Origin: JAMXLO01 sp963818775
GTDB lineage: Bacteria > Pseudomonadota > Alphaproteobacteria > Acetobacterales > Acetobacteraceae
DNA: 64,000 bases
NCBI GenBank assembly: GCA_963818775.1
Contig: CAWFUF010000004.1
Span: 278,626 to 342,625 of the forward strand
Direction: 5' to 3'
Shown here: in pieces, positions 33,321 to 41,633 of the stretch
Numbering within the stretch: the first letter of the stretch is position 1
Layout: each line of letters opens with the position of its first letter
The notes under the pieces: generated by a model
What the model was told of the DNA's origin: nothing
What the model saw: the letters and a program-made list of their open reading frames with translations, nothing else
Database searches by the model: none
Position numbers and translations under genes: made by a program

Positions 33321-33800
33321 CTAGCCGCCACGAGTTCGCTGGCCACGCTGCGCCGTTTTGGGACCGCGCCGTTTAGCGGCGGCCGGGCGCCCTTGTGGCG
33401 TCTCCGGCTTGCGGCCGAGACCGATCTTCTTGGCCAACGATGAGCGGACCTTGGCATAATTAGGCGCAACCATCGGATAGTCCGCAGGCAGTCCCCAGCG
33501 TGCACGATACTGCGCAGGTGTCATCTTGTACGCCGTCATCAGATGCCGCTTCAGCATCTTCAGCTTCTTGCCGTCCTCCAGGCAGATGATGTGCTCGGGT
33601 CTGACTGACTGCTTGACAGCAACCGCCGGCACGGGCTTGGCCGGCTCAACCGGCGCCTGACCGACGTCTCGCAGCGTCTGATATACCTTCTCAATCAGGC
33701 TAGGTAATGCCTCCGGCTGAACTGTATTGTGTTCGACATGTGCGGAGACGATCTGGGCAGTCAACCGCAGAACCGTTTCCGACGACCCTGTTTCATCCAT
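33321..33800 (-). CDS. MucR/Ros-family transcriptional regulator with altered zinc site
   Basis: 159 aa. The conserved MucR core spans about residues 70-130: HIICLEDGKKLKMLKRHL, MTPAQYRARWGLPADYPMVA and YAKVRSSLAKKIGLGR. MucR/Ros proteins are H-NS-like silencers of AT-rich promoters (exopolysaccharide, virulence, cell cycle) in alphaproteobacteria. The Ros zinc ligands C-x2-C-x9-H-x4-H correspond here to Cys73, Asp76, His86 and Tyr91, so zinc is probably weakly bound or absent. The basic C-terminal tail (KRRGPKTAQRGQRTRGG) could contact DNA. It lies alone upstream of the accessory island. Confidence 0.87.
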   Translation of the reverse strand: MDETGSSETVLRLTAQIVSAHVEHNTVQPEALPSLIEKVYQTLRDVGQAPVEPAKPVPAVAVKQSVRPEHIICLEDGKKLKMLKRHLMTAYKMTPAQYRARWGLPADYPMVAPNYAKVRSSLAKKIGLGRKPETPQGRPAAAKRRGPKTAQRGQRTRGG

Positions 33801-34151
33801 CGCTACGGCCTCTAACGAAGCATCAACCCACCACTACAGCAATATTACCGGCTTTGCCAGATGTTCTAAGGGTTTGAGACTTAGCGAGTTCCTGAAATAA
33901 TGCGATAGCGTATGCGTCTGCTTCACTAACGACCGGACGGCGACCATGAAGCGTCGTCGAGAAACGCCAAGTAGTGCCGATGGCAAGACTGTCTTTCGGG
34001 CAGACCAGTCCAAGAACCACAACCGATCTCTTGTCGAAATCTGCTCCGGCAGATGGCAATGGTGCTCGGGCTGGTTGTCAAAGTAAAACCTGATGCTTCC
34101 TTGCCGAGCGCAACACAATCTGCCTCAATCGCGCGACGGACCGCAACCGAG
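33801..34151. other. Intergenic stretch with only a weak small ORF
   Basis: Slightly AT-richer than its neighbours. A TTG-started minus-strand frame at 33823-34059 (78 codons, beginning LPSAGADFDKRSVVVLGLVC) is open, but it has no clear ribosome-binding site or recognisable domain. It may be a remnant or a non-coding region. It also holds the promoter regions of the mucR-like gene (minus) and the truncated SBP gene (plus). Confidence 0.4.
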
Positions 34152-35162
34152 ATGGAACCGATGCGCTTGATGCCGCTCCTCGCAAGCCTGACCGCACTGA
34201 CTGCGTATGTGCCGCTCGCGTGGGCGCAGCAGGGCGAGGTGCTGCGCGTCGGCATGCGCGACGATCCCGACATTCTCGACCCGACATTCTCGCGCACCTA
34301 TGTCGGCACCGTGGTGATGACGGCGCTATGCGACAAGCTGTTCGACTTCGATGCGAAGTTGAATATCGTGCCGGGACTGGCCACTGGCTACCAATGGGCG
34401 GACAGCAGGACGTTGATGATCAGGCTGCGTTCTGGCGTGCAGTTCCAGGATGGCGAGAAACTCGACGCTGACGCGGTGAAATATACGCTGGAGCGCCACC
34501 TCAACGCCACCGGCAGCTTTCGCCGCAGCGAGATCAGCGCAATGGACCATGTCGAGGTGGTCGATCCGCTGACCGTGCGCGTGGTGATGAGGCAGGCGTT
34601 CTCGCCGTTCGTCGCCATACTGACCGACCGTGCCGGCATGATGGTGGGGCCGAAAGCAGCCGAGGCTGGCGGTAAGGACTTCGGGTTGCATCCGGTATGT
34701 GCCGGACCGTTCAGGTTCGTCGAGCGCATTGCACAGGATCACATCACATTGGAGCGCTTTCCAGGCTACTGGGACGCGTCGCGCATCCACTACGATCGGG
34801 TGACCTATCGTATCATCCCGGACAGCAGCATTAGACTTGCCAACCTTCAGGCGGGAACATTGGACGTCACGGAGATCGCGCCGCTTGACGCAGAGGCAGT
34901 GAAGCGCGATGCGAATCTTGCATTGGTGTCCGTGCCCAGCCTTGGTTACGGCGCACTGACCATCAACGTCAGCGGCGATGCGAAGGCGGACACGCCGCTT
35001 GGCCGCGATGCCCGCGTGCGCCACGCATTCGAGCTCGCACTGGATCGAGAGGCGCTGAACCAGGTCGTCTATGCCGGCATGTACCAGCCAAATGCGCAGG
35101 CCACCTCGCCGTTGAGCCCGCTCTATGTCGAGGAGATCGCGCCGACGAAGCGCGACGTATGA
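34152..35162 (+). pseudogene. Peptide ABC substrate-binding protein (SBP_bac_5), 3'-truncated
   Basis: 336 codons from the ATG at 34152, against about 500 in the family. It has a signal peptide (LLASLTALTAYVPLAWAQ), then VLRVGMRDDPDILDPTFS, FQDGEKLDADAVKYTLERH, VCAGPFRFVERI and DARVRHAFELALDREALNQV. The reading stops at EEIAPTKRDV, exactly where a helix of the C-terminal lobe should continue. The next sequence belongs to an unrelated vapC gene, so this is a deletion or recombination end rather than a natural C-terminus. A secreted but unfolded fragment is the likely product, if any. Confidence 0.8.
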
Positions 35163-35458
35163 GCAGCCTGATTGTCGCCGCCGAACTTCACTACGGCGCG
35201 GCCCGCAAAGCCTCGCCTCGTCTGCGAGCCGCCGTTGAGGCGCTGTTGCGGCTCGTGCCCATCGCCGGTCTGGAGCCGCCTTTCGATGCTGTTTATGGCG
35301 ACCTGCGAGCGAGCCTGGAATCATCCGGGATCGTGCTGTCCCCACATGACCTGCTGATTGCCGCCCATGCGATGACATTGCACGCGACACTCGTGACGGA
35401 CGATCAGGGGTTCGGCAGGGTTCCTGGACTTCCAGTCGAGAACTGGATCCGCGCGTGA
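35159..35458 (+). pseudogene. VapC-type PIN-domain toxin, 5'-truncated
   Basis: 99 codons beginning MSSLIVAAELHYGAARK, which aligns with the middle of VapC toxins (normally about 130-135 aa). The first approximately 35-40 residues, including the DTN motif that supplies the first catalytic aspartate, are missing. The rest is present: LEPPFDAVYGDLRASLE, SPHDLLIAAHAMTL and LVTDDQGFGRVPGLPVENW, with the later PIN acidic residues. No vapB antitoxin precedes it. The start ATG overlaps the end of the truncated SBP gene. Its TGA overlaps the helicase GTG start (GTGA). It is probably inactive as an RNase. Confidence 0.78.
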
Positions 35459-37536
35459 CTGAGTTCCGCATTGCTGCGACGTTCACCTCAGCGCTGGCCC
35501 GTCTGGAAGCGTCGGAGCAGAAGGCGGCCAAGACGACCGCATTCGACCTGCAGATGGACCCTGCGGCGCCTGGGCTGCGCTTCCATCGCATCGACCGCTC
35601 CCGCGATCCGCATTTCTGGTCGATACGGGTCAGTGGCGACCTCCGCATCATCGTCCATAAGACCGAGGCAAACTTCCTCCTGGCCTATGTCGGCCACCAC
35701 GACGATGCCTACGGCTGGGCCGAGCGCCGCCGGATCGAGGCACACCCGCGCACCGGCGCGATCCAGATCGTGGAAGTACGAGAGCGCGTCGAGGACATCG
35801 CTGCACCACCGCCACCGGCTGCACCCGCGCCCCCAGCCCAAATTTTCCGCGCGCTATCGACCGAGGACCTGTCGGGCATTGGTGTCCCACTGGATTGGGT
35901 CGAGGACGTCCGCAGCGCGACCGAGGACGCGTTTCTCGCTCTGTCCGATCACCTGCCCGCCGAGGCTTCCGAGGCGCTGCTGGAATACGTCACCACCGGG
36001 CGCCTGCCCCGCCCCGCCCCGATCGCGGCCCCGGCCGATCCGTTCGCCCACCCGGACGCGCTGCGCCGTTTCCGGATTGTCGAGAACCAGGAGGCCTTGG
36101 CACTGGCTCTGGATGCGCCGTGGGAACAATGGGCGGTGTTCCTGCATCCAGCGCAGCGAGGCATCGTGGACCGGAACTACAACGGCCCGGCCCGCACCGC
36201 GGGATCGGCCGGCACCGGCAAGACGGTTGTGGCACTGCACCGCGCCGCCCGCCTCGCACGCACAACGCCCGAGGCGAAGGTGCTGCTGACCACATTCTCG
36301 CGGCCGCTCGCCAACGCACTGTCGCGCAAGCTGGCAGTGCTGTTCGGCGAAGATACAGCGCTGGCGCGCCGTGTGACCGTGGCACCCTGGCACACCGTCG
36401 CCGATGAACTGCATCAACTCGCATTCGGCCGCCGAGCCGTGGTCGCCTCCGACGAACAGGTCGAGGACGCGGTCGCTAAGTCCGTCGACGCTGTCGGCGT
36501 CAAGGGTTTCACGCTCCGCTTCCTGCTGTCGGAATGGCGGCACGTGGTGGACGCCTGGCAGATCGCCGACGTGGCGGCGTACGCGAAGGTGCCCCGCCTG
36601 GGTCGCAAGAACCGCATGAGCGCGGGACAGCGGGAGCGCCTCTGGCCGGTGTTCGTCTCGGTGCGCGCGTCGCTGGCGAAGCGCGGCCTGGCGACATGGG
36701 CCGATATCAACGGCCGCGTCGCGGCGCATTACGCGGCGCGCGACGTTAAACCGTTCACCCACATCGTCGTGGACGAGGCACAGGACCTGGGCGTGTCGGA
36801 ATTGCGGTTCCTGGCGGCGATTTCGCCGAAGTCACAAGATGCGCTGTTCTTCGCGGGCGATCAGGGACAGCGCATCTTCCAACAGCCATTTTCCTGGTCT
36901 GCTCTGGGCATCGACGTGCGCGGCCGGTCATCCACGCTGAACGTCAACTACCGCACCAGCCATCAGATACGCCGCACCGCCGATCGACTGTTGCCCAGCA
37001 CCGTGCGCGATGTGGACGGGAACGCCGATGAGCGGGATCGCACGGTCTCGGTCTTCAACGGTCCGCCCCCCGAGGTTGTGCTGTTCGATACGCAACAGGA
37101 AGAGATCGCGGCGGTCTCGGCCTGGATCGATCGGGCCAGAGCCGAAGGGATTCATCCATCTGAAATCGCTCTGTTCGTTCGAACGCGGGACGAGCTGGGA
37201 CGCGCCCGGGCGGCGATCGAGGCCACAGGCCTGTCTTGGCTGGAATTGTCGGAGCGTGATCAGGACGCGAGCGGACAGGTCCTTGTCGGTACTATGCATC
37301 TCGCGAAGGGCCTCGAATTCAAGGCGGTCGGCGTAATTGCCTGCGATGATGGAATCCTACCACTGCAATCGCGGTTGGAGGGGGTCGCGGACGAGACGGA
37401 ACTGGATGACGTATATGAAACCGAACGCCATCTGTTCTACGTCGCGTGCACTCGCGCACGAGACCGGCTGCTGATCACGGCTGTGAGGCCCGCATCGGAG
37501 TATATTCAGGACCTTGGTGCTGCCCTGCCGACGTAA
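35455..37536 (+). CDS. UvrD/Rep-type SF1 DNA helicase with N-terminal RelE/ParE-like domain
   Basis: 693 aa. Residues about 1-95 (LRFHRIDRSRDPHFWSIRVS, DLRIIVHKTEANFLLAYVGH, DDAYGWAERRRIE) look like a RelE/ParE toxin fold. After a Pro/Ala linker (112-130) comes the SF1A helicase: Walker A TAGSAGTGKTVVALH (about 248-262), motif II VVDEAQDLGVSE (about 440), motif III FAGDQGQRIF, motif IV LNVNYRTSHQIRR, motif V GTMHLAKGLEFKAVG and motif VI FYVACTRARDRLLI. All ATPase motifs appear intact. The GTG start overlaps the vapC' stop. It is plausibly a DNA-repair or defence helicase; the role is inferred from architecture and island context. Confidence 0.85.
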   Translation: MTEFRIAATFTSALARLEASEQKAAKTTAFDLQMDPAAPGLRFHRIDRSRDPHFWSIRVSGDLRIIVHKTEANFLLAYVGHHDDAYGWAERRRIEAHPRTGAIQIVEVRERVEDIAAPPPPAAPAPPAQIFRALSTEDLSGIGVPLDWVEDVRSATEDAFLALSDHLPAEASEALLEYVTTGRLPRPAPIAAPADPFAHPDALRRFRIVENQEALALALDAPWEQWAVFLHPAQRGIVDRNYNGPARTAGSAGTGKTVVALHRAARLARTTPEAKVLLTTFSRPLANALSRKLAVLFGEDTALARRVTVAPWHTVADELHQLAFGRRAVVASDEQVEDAVAKSVDAVGVKGFTLRFLLSEWRHVVDAWQIADVAAYAKVPRLGRKNRMSAGQRERLWPVFVSVRASLAKRGLATWADINGRVAAHYAARDVKPFTHIVVDEAQDLGVSELRFLAAISPKSQDALFFAGDQGQRIFQQPFSWSALGIDVRGRSSTLNVNYRTSHQIRRTADRLLPSTVRDVDGNADERDRTVSVFNGPPPEVVLFDTQQEEIAAVSAWIDRARAEGIHPSEIALFVRTRDELGRARAAIEATGLSWLELSERDQDASGQVLVGTMHLAKGLEFKAVGVIACDDGILPLQSRLEGVADETELDDVYETERHLFYVACTRARDRLLITAVRPASEYIQDLGAALPT

Positions 37537-37804
37537 TCGTGGGCTCCTTTGTTGCCCGAACAGCGGTTACCGATTGGATGGACCGACCGCCGTTGCCCTC
37601 GTGCATCGCACTAACCCGCCACGGCCCTCAGCTCCGCGATCGCCTCGGTGGTATTCAGTCCATGCGTTCTCGCCAAATGATGCGGCAATCATCGTATCCC
37701 CCGGCGAAGACCGCCTTGCGGCATGAGCATCAGCCGCAAACGGATTGAGCCACCGCTCAAGCCTTCGACCGCCTGTCTTTGGGAAATCGGATATATTTGG
37801 GGTC
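37537..37804. other. Gene-free stretch between helicase gene and IS66 copy 1
   Basis: No convincing gene. On the minus strand, across the IS66 insertion point, a short C-terminus-like reading (LIDMLDPKYIRFPKDRRSKA then stop) appears if the IS is removed, suggesting a scrap of an older gene or IS that was itself hit by IS66. Confidence 0.35.
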
Positions 37805-37812
37805 CAACATAT
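37805..37812 (+). repeat. 8-bp target-site duplication, left of IS66 copy 1
   Basis: The octamer caacatat immediately before the GTAAGCG terminus of IS66 copy 1 is repeated exactly at 40533-40540 after the other terminus. Eight base pairs is the normal IS66-family duplication length. Confidence 0.9.
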
Positions 37813-37868
37813 GTAAGCGTCTACCGACGACCGCGGCATTGATGGTTCGTGGCGATCCCTGAGCTGGA

Positions 37869-39464
37869 CTATTGTGTCCAAAGCCAGGGGAGCAGGGCGT
37901 CGATCTTGTGGATGGGATGATCTGCGATGCGTGCGAGAACGTCGGACAGATAGGCGTGCGGATTGATGCTGCTCATCTTCGCCGTTTCGACGATGGTGTA
38001 GACACAAGCGGCGCGTTGTCCGCCGGCATCGGAGCCACAGAAGAGGTAATTTTTGCGGCCGAGAACTGGCGCTCGCATGCCGCGCTCGGCGGCGTTGTTG
38101 CTCATTTCCAGCCGGCCGTCTGCCAGGTAGCGCAGCAGCGCGTTCCATCGTGTGAGGGCGTAGCGGATAGCTCCGGCGAGCGCGCTCTTGCCGCTGATCC
38201 GTTTCAGGGAGCCCTGGAGGAATTGCTTCAACTCGTCCAATCGCGGCCGGGCGTATTGGACGCGCGCGGCCAGGCGTCGATCAGGCGCCTGTCCGCGAAC
38301 GCTGGTCTCGATGACAAACAGGGCGGCGATGCGCTCCATTGCTTCGCGCGCGATCGGCGAGGCCGAGGCGTGGTGGATGTCGTAGAATTTCCGGCGTACG
38401 TGACTCCAACACGCCACCTCGATCAGCGGCGGCTCGCCGTCCGGCGTCGTGGGCCGATAGAGACTGTCGAAGCCGGCGTAGCCATCGGCATGAAGGAAGC
38501 CGCGGCAGCGGCCGAGCAGCGCCTGGGCGTGGATACCCTTGCGGTCCGGCGAGTAGCGATAATACGCGGCCGGTGGAATATCCGATCCGAACGGGCGTTC
38601 ATCACGCACGACCACCCACAGCCGACCGGTCCTGGTCTTCCCTGTACCGGGCGCCAGCACCGGGACGGTGGTGTCGTCGGCATGCAGCACCTGCCCGGCG
38701 CGGACGTGGCGGCCAATGGCTTCGGCTAAGGGGGCCAGCAGGAATACTGACCGGCCCACCCAGTCGGCCAAGGTCGAGCGATCGAGTTCGACGCCTTCGC
38801 GAGCATAGATGCCGGCCTGGCGGTGCAGGGGTGTATGGTCGCAGAACTTCGCCACCAGAACCTGCGCGAGCAGGCCGGGGCCGGGCCGGCCGCGTTCGAT
38901 CGGCAGACTGGGCATCGGCGGCTGCACGATCGTCTCGCAAGCGCGACAGCTCAGCTTCGGGCGGATGTGGCGGATCACCTTGAAGCTGGAGGGCACGTAT
39001 TCCAGCACCTCGCGCTCGTCCTGGCCGATGCGGCTGAACACCGTGCCGCCGCAGCCCGGGCAGGTGCAGGCTGCTTCGTGGGTGATGGTCTCGCGCGGCA
39101 AGTGTGGCGGCAGCGGCTTGCGGACCGGATGTTGGCGTTCCCGCCGCTTGACGGGTTGCCCGGCGTCAGCATCGCCGGCAGTGTCGCGCGCCTCGACGGC
39201 ACCGGCGTCCGCTTCGAGTTCGCCGATCAGCAACTCAAGCTGCTCGATCGCGTGGTCGAGCTTCTCGGAGGAGCGGCCGAAGCGCGCGCGGCGCAACACC
39301 GCCAGCTGCATCTTCAGCTTCTCGATATACAGCGTCTTGGCATGGATCTCGGCCGCATTGGCGGCGATCTCGATATCCTTGCGTGCCAGCTCTGCCTGCA
39401 AATCAACCGCGAGGTCGCGCAGCTCGGTGGGGTCGTCCGGCAGCGGCAGGGTCGCTAACGACAT
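37869..39464 (-). CDS. tnpC: IS66 family transposase TnpC, copy 1
   Basis: 531 aa DDE transposase. The N-terminal leucine-zipper/helical region (residues 20-75) is followed by the IS66 zinc-finger region (CTCPGCGGTVFSRIGQDERE), a DDE_Tnp_IS66 core (LHADDTTVPVLAPGTGKTR, FLHADGYAGFDSLY, and NNAAERGMRAPVLGRKNY with the catalytic Glu) and the C-terminal IS66 domain (INPHAYLSDVLARIADHP). It cuts and joins the IS ends with TnpA/TnpB help. It differs from copy 2 mainly in the N-terminal linker and a few core residues. Confidence 0.95.
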   Translation of the reverse strand: MSLATLPLPDDPTELRDLAVDLQAELARKDIEIAANAAEIHAKTLYIEKLKMQLAVLRRARFGRSSEKLDHAIEQLELLIGELEADAGAVEARDTAGDADAGQPVKRRERQHPVRKPLPPHLPRETITHEAACTCPGCGGTVFSRIGQDEREVLEYVPSSFKVIRHIRPKLSCRACETIVQPPMPSLPIERGRPGPGLLAQVLVAKFCDHTPLHRQAGIYAREGVELDRSTLADWVGRSVFLLAPLAEAIGRHVRAGQVLHADDTTVPVLAPGTGKTRTGRLWVVVRDERPFGSDIPPAAYYRYSPDRKGIHAQALLGRCRGFLHADGYAGFDSLYRPTTPDGEPPLIEVACWSHVRRKFYDIHHASASPIAREAMERIAALFVIETSVRGQAPDRRLAARVQYARPRLDELKQFLQGSLKRISGKSALAGAIRYALTRWNALLRYLADGRLEMSNNAAERGMRAPVLGRKNYLFCGSDAGGQRAACVYTIVETAKMSSINPHAYLSDVLARIADHPIHKIDALLPWLWTQ

Positions 39465-39538
39465 GGACGCGAGATACAGAATCGCGGGCTGGCGTACAAG
39501 GCCTGACGCACAGAATATTGCTCAGGCCGGCATTTTTC

Positions 39539-39916
39539 TCAGCCAACCGCCATGGGTCTTCGTGGCACGTCCGCGGCAACTGTCCGCCGCCAATCCATCG
39601 CCTCGATGAGCAGTGTGAGCTGCGCCGGCGTCAGAACCATCTTACCGTCCACGATCGGCGGCCAGACAAACTTGCCGCTCTCGAGGCGCTTGGCGAACAG
39701 GCATAATCCAGTGCCGTCATAATACAGCACCTTCAGATAGTCGGCCCGCTTGCCACGAAAGAGAAACAAATGGCCCGAGAACGGATCGCCATCAAGCACC
39801 TGCGCGACACGTGCCGCCAAACCATCAAATCCCAGGCGCATGCTGACAGGATGACAGGCCAGATACACCTTCGTACCCGGCACCATCGGAATCACGACAG
39901 GCTCCGCAACACGCAC
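39539..39916 (-). CDS. tnpB: IS66 family accessory protein TnpB, copy 1
   Basis: 125 aa IS66 Orf2 family. The signature is VYLACHPVSMRLGFDGLAAR, GHLFLFRGKRADYLKVLYYD and GLCLFAKRLESGKFVWP. It is required with TnpA for IS66 transposition; the exact role is unknown. Its 5' end overlaps tnpA by 25 nt, suggesting translational coupling. It is nearly identical to copy 2, differing at the C-terminus (PRRPMAVG versus PRKPVAVG). Confidence 0.95.
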   Translation of the reverse strand: MRVAEPVVIPMVPGTKVYLACHPVSMRLGFDGLAARVAQVLDGDPFSGHLFLFRGKRADYLKVLYYDGTGLCLFAKRLESGKFVWPPIVDGKMVLTPAQLTLLIEAMDWRRTVAADVPRRPMAVG

Positions 39917-40398
39917 AGGACACGCCGCAGCGTCCGCTCATTGACGAACGCATCCACCCGAAGACGCGTCCCACATGGCAGGTCGATCTCGACCATCCCC
40001 GGGCGTTCGTCCATCGCCGGGCGCGCATCCGCACCGCGATCCTGCGGCGCCTGCCCCACCAGCAGAGCGGACGAATTGAGCCTCCGAACTGTACCTTCGT
40101 CCTTAGGCTCCACAATCGCGCCGATCGAAAGAAACCCATCCGCCGCACCAGCGGGCGGTGCATCGGGCTGTGTCTGTTGTGCAGACGAAGATGCCTCTGA
40201 AGTCTCAGCCGTAGGCCGCGTTCCAATCACTTTCCGCCAATTGAACACCTGATTCGAATTCAACCCGTGACGGCGCGCAACATCGGCAACCGACATGCCG
40301 GGACCAAACGCTTCCTCGACAATCCGCCGCTTCTCCTCAAGCGGCCACGAACGGCGCGAGACCTTCACCCTGTCGCTCGTCTCCGGCAATGCACTCAA
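39892..40398 (-). CDS. tnpA: IS66 family accessory protein TnpA, copy 1
   Basis: 168 aa. An IS3/IS911 OrfA-like helix-turn-helix domain lies at the N-terminus (WPLEEKRRIVEEAFGPG, MSVADVARRHGLNSNQVFNW) and a variable Ser/Ala/Pro-rich middle follows. It probably binds IS ends. The protein sequence is identical in the second IS66 copy. Confidence 0.93.
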   Translation of the reverse strand: MSALPETSDRVKVSRRSWPLEEKRRIVEEAFGPGMSVADVARRHGLNSNQVFNWRKVIGTRPTAETSEASSSAQQTQPDAPPAGAADGFLSIGAIVEPKDEGTVRRLNSSALLVGQAPQDRGADARPAMDERPGMVEIDLPCGTRLRVDAFVNERTLRRVLCVLRSLS

Positions 40399-40532
40399 CG
40401 GAACGTCCTATCCTGTGCAACCTGGCTAAGTGTCCACTACTCCTTGATGGACACTTGCCGATCCTCACTATGACAATGAAGGCTCCCATATCTTGTGAGC
40501 ACGACGGTAGGCGGCCATCAGTCCACGCTCAC

Positions 40533-40540
40533 CAACATAT
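40533..40540 (+). repeat. 8-bp target-site duplication, right of IS66 copy 1
   Basis: Exact repeat (caacatat) of 37805-37812, directly after the IS terminus ending in gctcac. Confidence 0.9.
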
Positions 40541-40674
40541 CGATGAGGCCAATCAGCGCGTGCTGAGCGGCTGATGCCGATGGCCGCCGCGATGCGGCGC
40601 TCACTGTGGCCGGCAACGTGCTTGAGACGCAGAACTTCTCGGACCTGACGCATTGATAGTCTCTGGGCTGGCAT
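40541..40674 (-). pseudogene. IS21-family IstA transposase, N-terminal fragment
   Basis: The frame starts MPAQRLSMRQVREVLRLKH, followed by ERRIAAAIGISRS, the typical IstA N-terminus with its helix-turn-helix. After about 45 codons the similarity ends near the IS66 copy 1 insertion point, and no IstA catalytic region or IstB is present. It is a dead remnant of an IS21-type element. Confidence 0.7.
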
Positions 40675-40754
40675 GGCGCTCGCCGGGTGTTGCTCCGGTG
40701 AGCGTGCCGTCGGTTGGCGACTGCCCGCGGACTGCTCCGCCACCCTCAGCGGGT

Positions 40755-40823
40755 GGCTGGATTCAATCGGAATGGGTGGCTGGTTTGCGTCGGAAGCACT
40801 GGCTGGAATGGATCGGAATCACC
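40755..40823. repeat. Three 23-bp tandem imperfect repeats of an IS21-type terminus
   Basis: Units starting at 40755, 40778 and 40801 share GGCTGG at the start and TCGGAA thirteen to fifteen bases later, with an exact 23-bp period. Multiple transposase-binding repeats of this kind are typical just outside istA in IS21-family ends, consistent with the adjacent IstA fragment. Confidence 0.7.
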
Positions 40824-41063
40824 GGCTGCTTTGCCCCGGATTCCGCAGCGATAATCTGAAACGAACCTGCCGCCCTACCCGGCAAGCTCTTGAAGGACCA
40901 CGAAATCCTCTACCAGGAGATAGACATCGTCACCCTGAGCCTTGGGAACCTGATCCAGGCAATGGTACGATGAGCCGCTAAAAGTGGAGAAGGTTGCACG
41001 ACCATATCTAAACTAGCTTCCGGCAAGACACAAGACAACAACAACTGAATTAGGGAGCGTTGC

Positions 41064-41633
41064 ATGCAGTCCGAAGCGTTGTCATCGGCTCCGACGGGGG
41101 AGGAGCTCAGGGTCAGACATGCGGAGCGAGATGCAAGGATAACGAGAGATGTCTCAAAGGGAATAGCCATCGACGGAGACTACTACCTGAATGCAGGAAG
41201 GCTGCAACGTGTGATCGCTGCGGTTACCGCCATGGGTCTAAGCCGGCAGTATAGAAGGTCTCTGTCGCAGTGGGTGTATCGTGCCACAGGCGTGGAACCA
41301 GAAGTCCAGACTGAAAAAATGCTACGCGAATGGGCGGAAGTGTTTGTGCAACACAATGAGCTTTTTCGCGCATCCAGTGCCCACCCGGGCCATTTTTCTC
41401 TGATTGCTCGGCGATCTGTCGAGAAGGTATCAGGCCCCACCGACGATGACAGAGTTCGTCCGCCGGTGACTGAAGCGGTCCTAAAGCTGCTCATCGAGAC
41501 AGCTATTGCAATGCATGGGACCCAGCTTAGCCGTAAGGCGGACAAACGATGGGGATTGAACCTAACAATACCGTTCATGGGGGGTCTATTGGGCGCCCTG
41601 CTGGGTGTCGCGGGAGTTCTGTTGAAAAGCTGA
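41064..41633 (+). CDS. Hypothetical protein with C-terminal membrane anchor
   Basis: 189 aa with no recognised domain. The main body is soluble and helical (RLQRVIAAVTAMGLSRQYRR, YRATGVEP, EKMLREWAEVFVQHNELF). Residues about 166-186 (NLTIPFMGGLLGALLGVAGV) form one hydrophobic, glycine-rich segment at the very C-terminus, so it is a tail-anchored or single-pass candidate. The ATG at 41064 has AGGGAG about 6 nt upstream. Its base composition is more AT-rich than the chromosomal genes, and it sits inside the IS66-bounded island, convergent with the large helicase locus. The function is unknown; a defence-associated role is only a guess. Confidence 0.6.
   Translation: MQSEALSSAPTGEELRVRHAERDARITRDVSKGIAIDGDYYLNAGRLQRVIAAVTAMGLSRQYRRSLSQWVYRATGVEPEVQTEKMLREWAEVFVQHNELFRASSAHPGHFSLIARRSVEKVSGPTDDDRVRPPVTEAVLKLLIETAIAMHGTQLSRKADKRWGLNLTIPFMGGLLGALLGVAGVLLKS

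Larger units (their letters stand above)
37813..40532 (-). mobile_element. IS66-family insertion sequence, copy 1 (complete, with TSD)
   Basis: 2,720 bp. The termini are imperfect inverted repeats: the left end starts GTAAGCGTCTACCGACG, and the right end read inward starts GTGAGCGTGGACTGATGG (16 of the first 22 positions match). It carries tnpA, tnpB and tnpC in the order expected for IS66, all on the minus strand. It is flanked by the 8-bp duplication caacatat. All three frames are open, so the element may be mobile. A second copy lies at 52,013-54,734 in the same orientation. Confidence 0.95.

Noticed and set aside
34053..34151. Upstream extension of the truncated SBP gene (33 codons before the ATG at 34152)
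   Set aside because: The extension is not signal-peptide-like; the signal sequence begins properly at or after 34152.
33926..34297. 123-codon minus-strand ORF overlapping the SBP start
   Set aside because: No domain, Arg/Ser-rich, overlaps the well-supported SBP signal peptide region.
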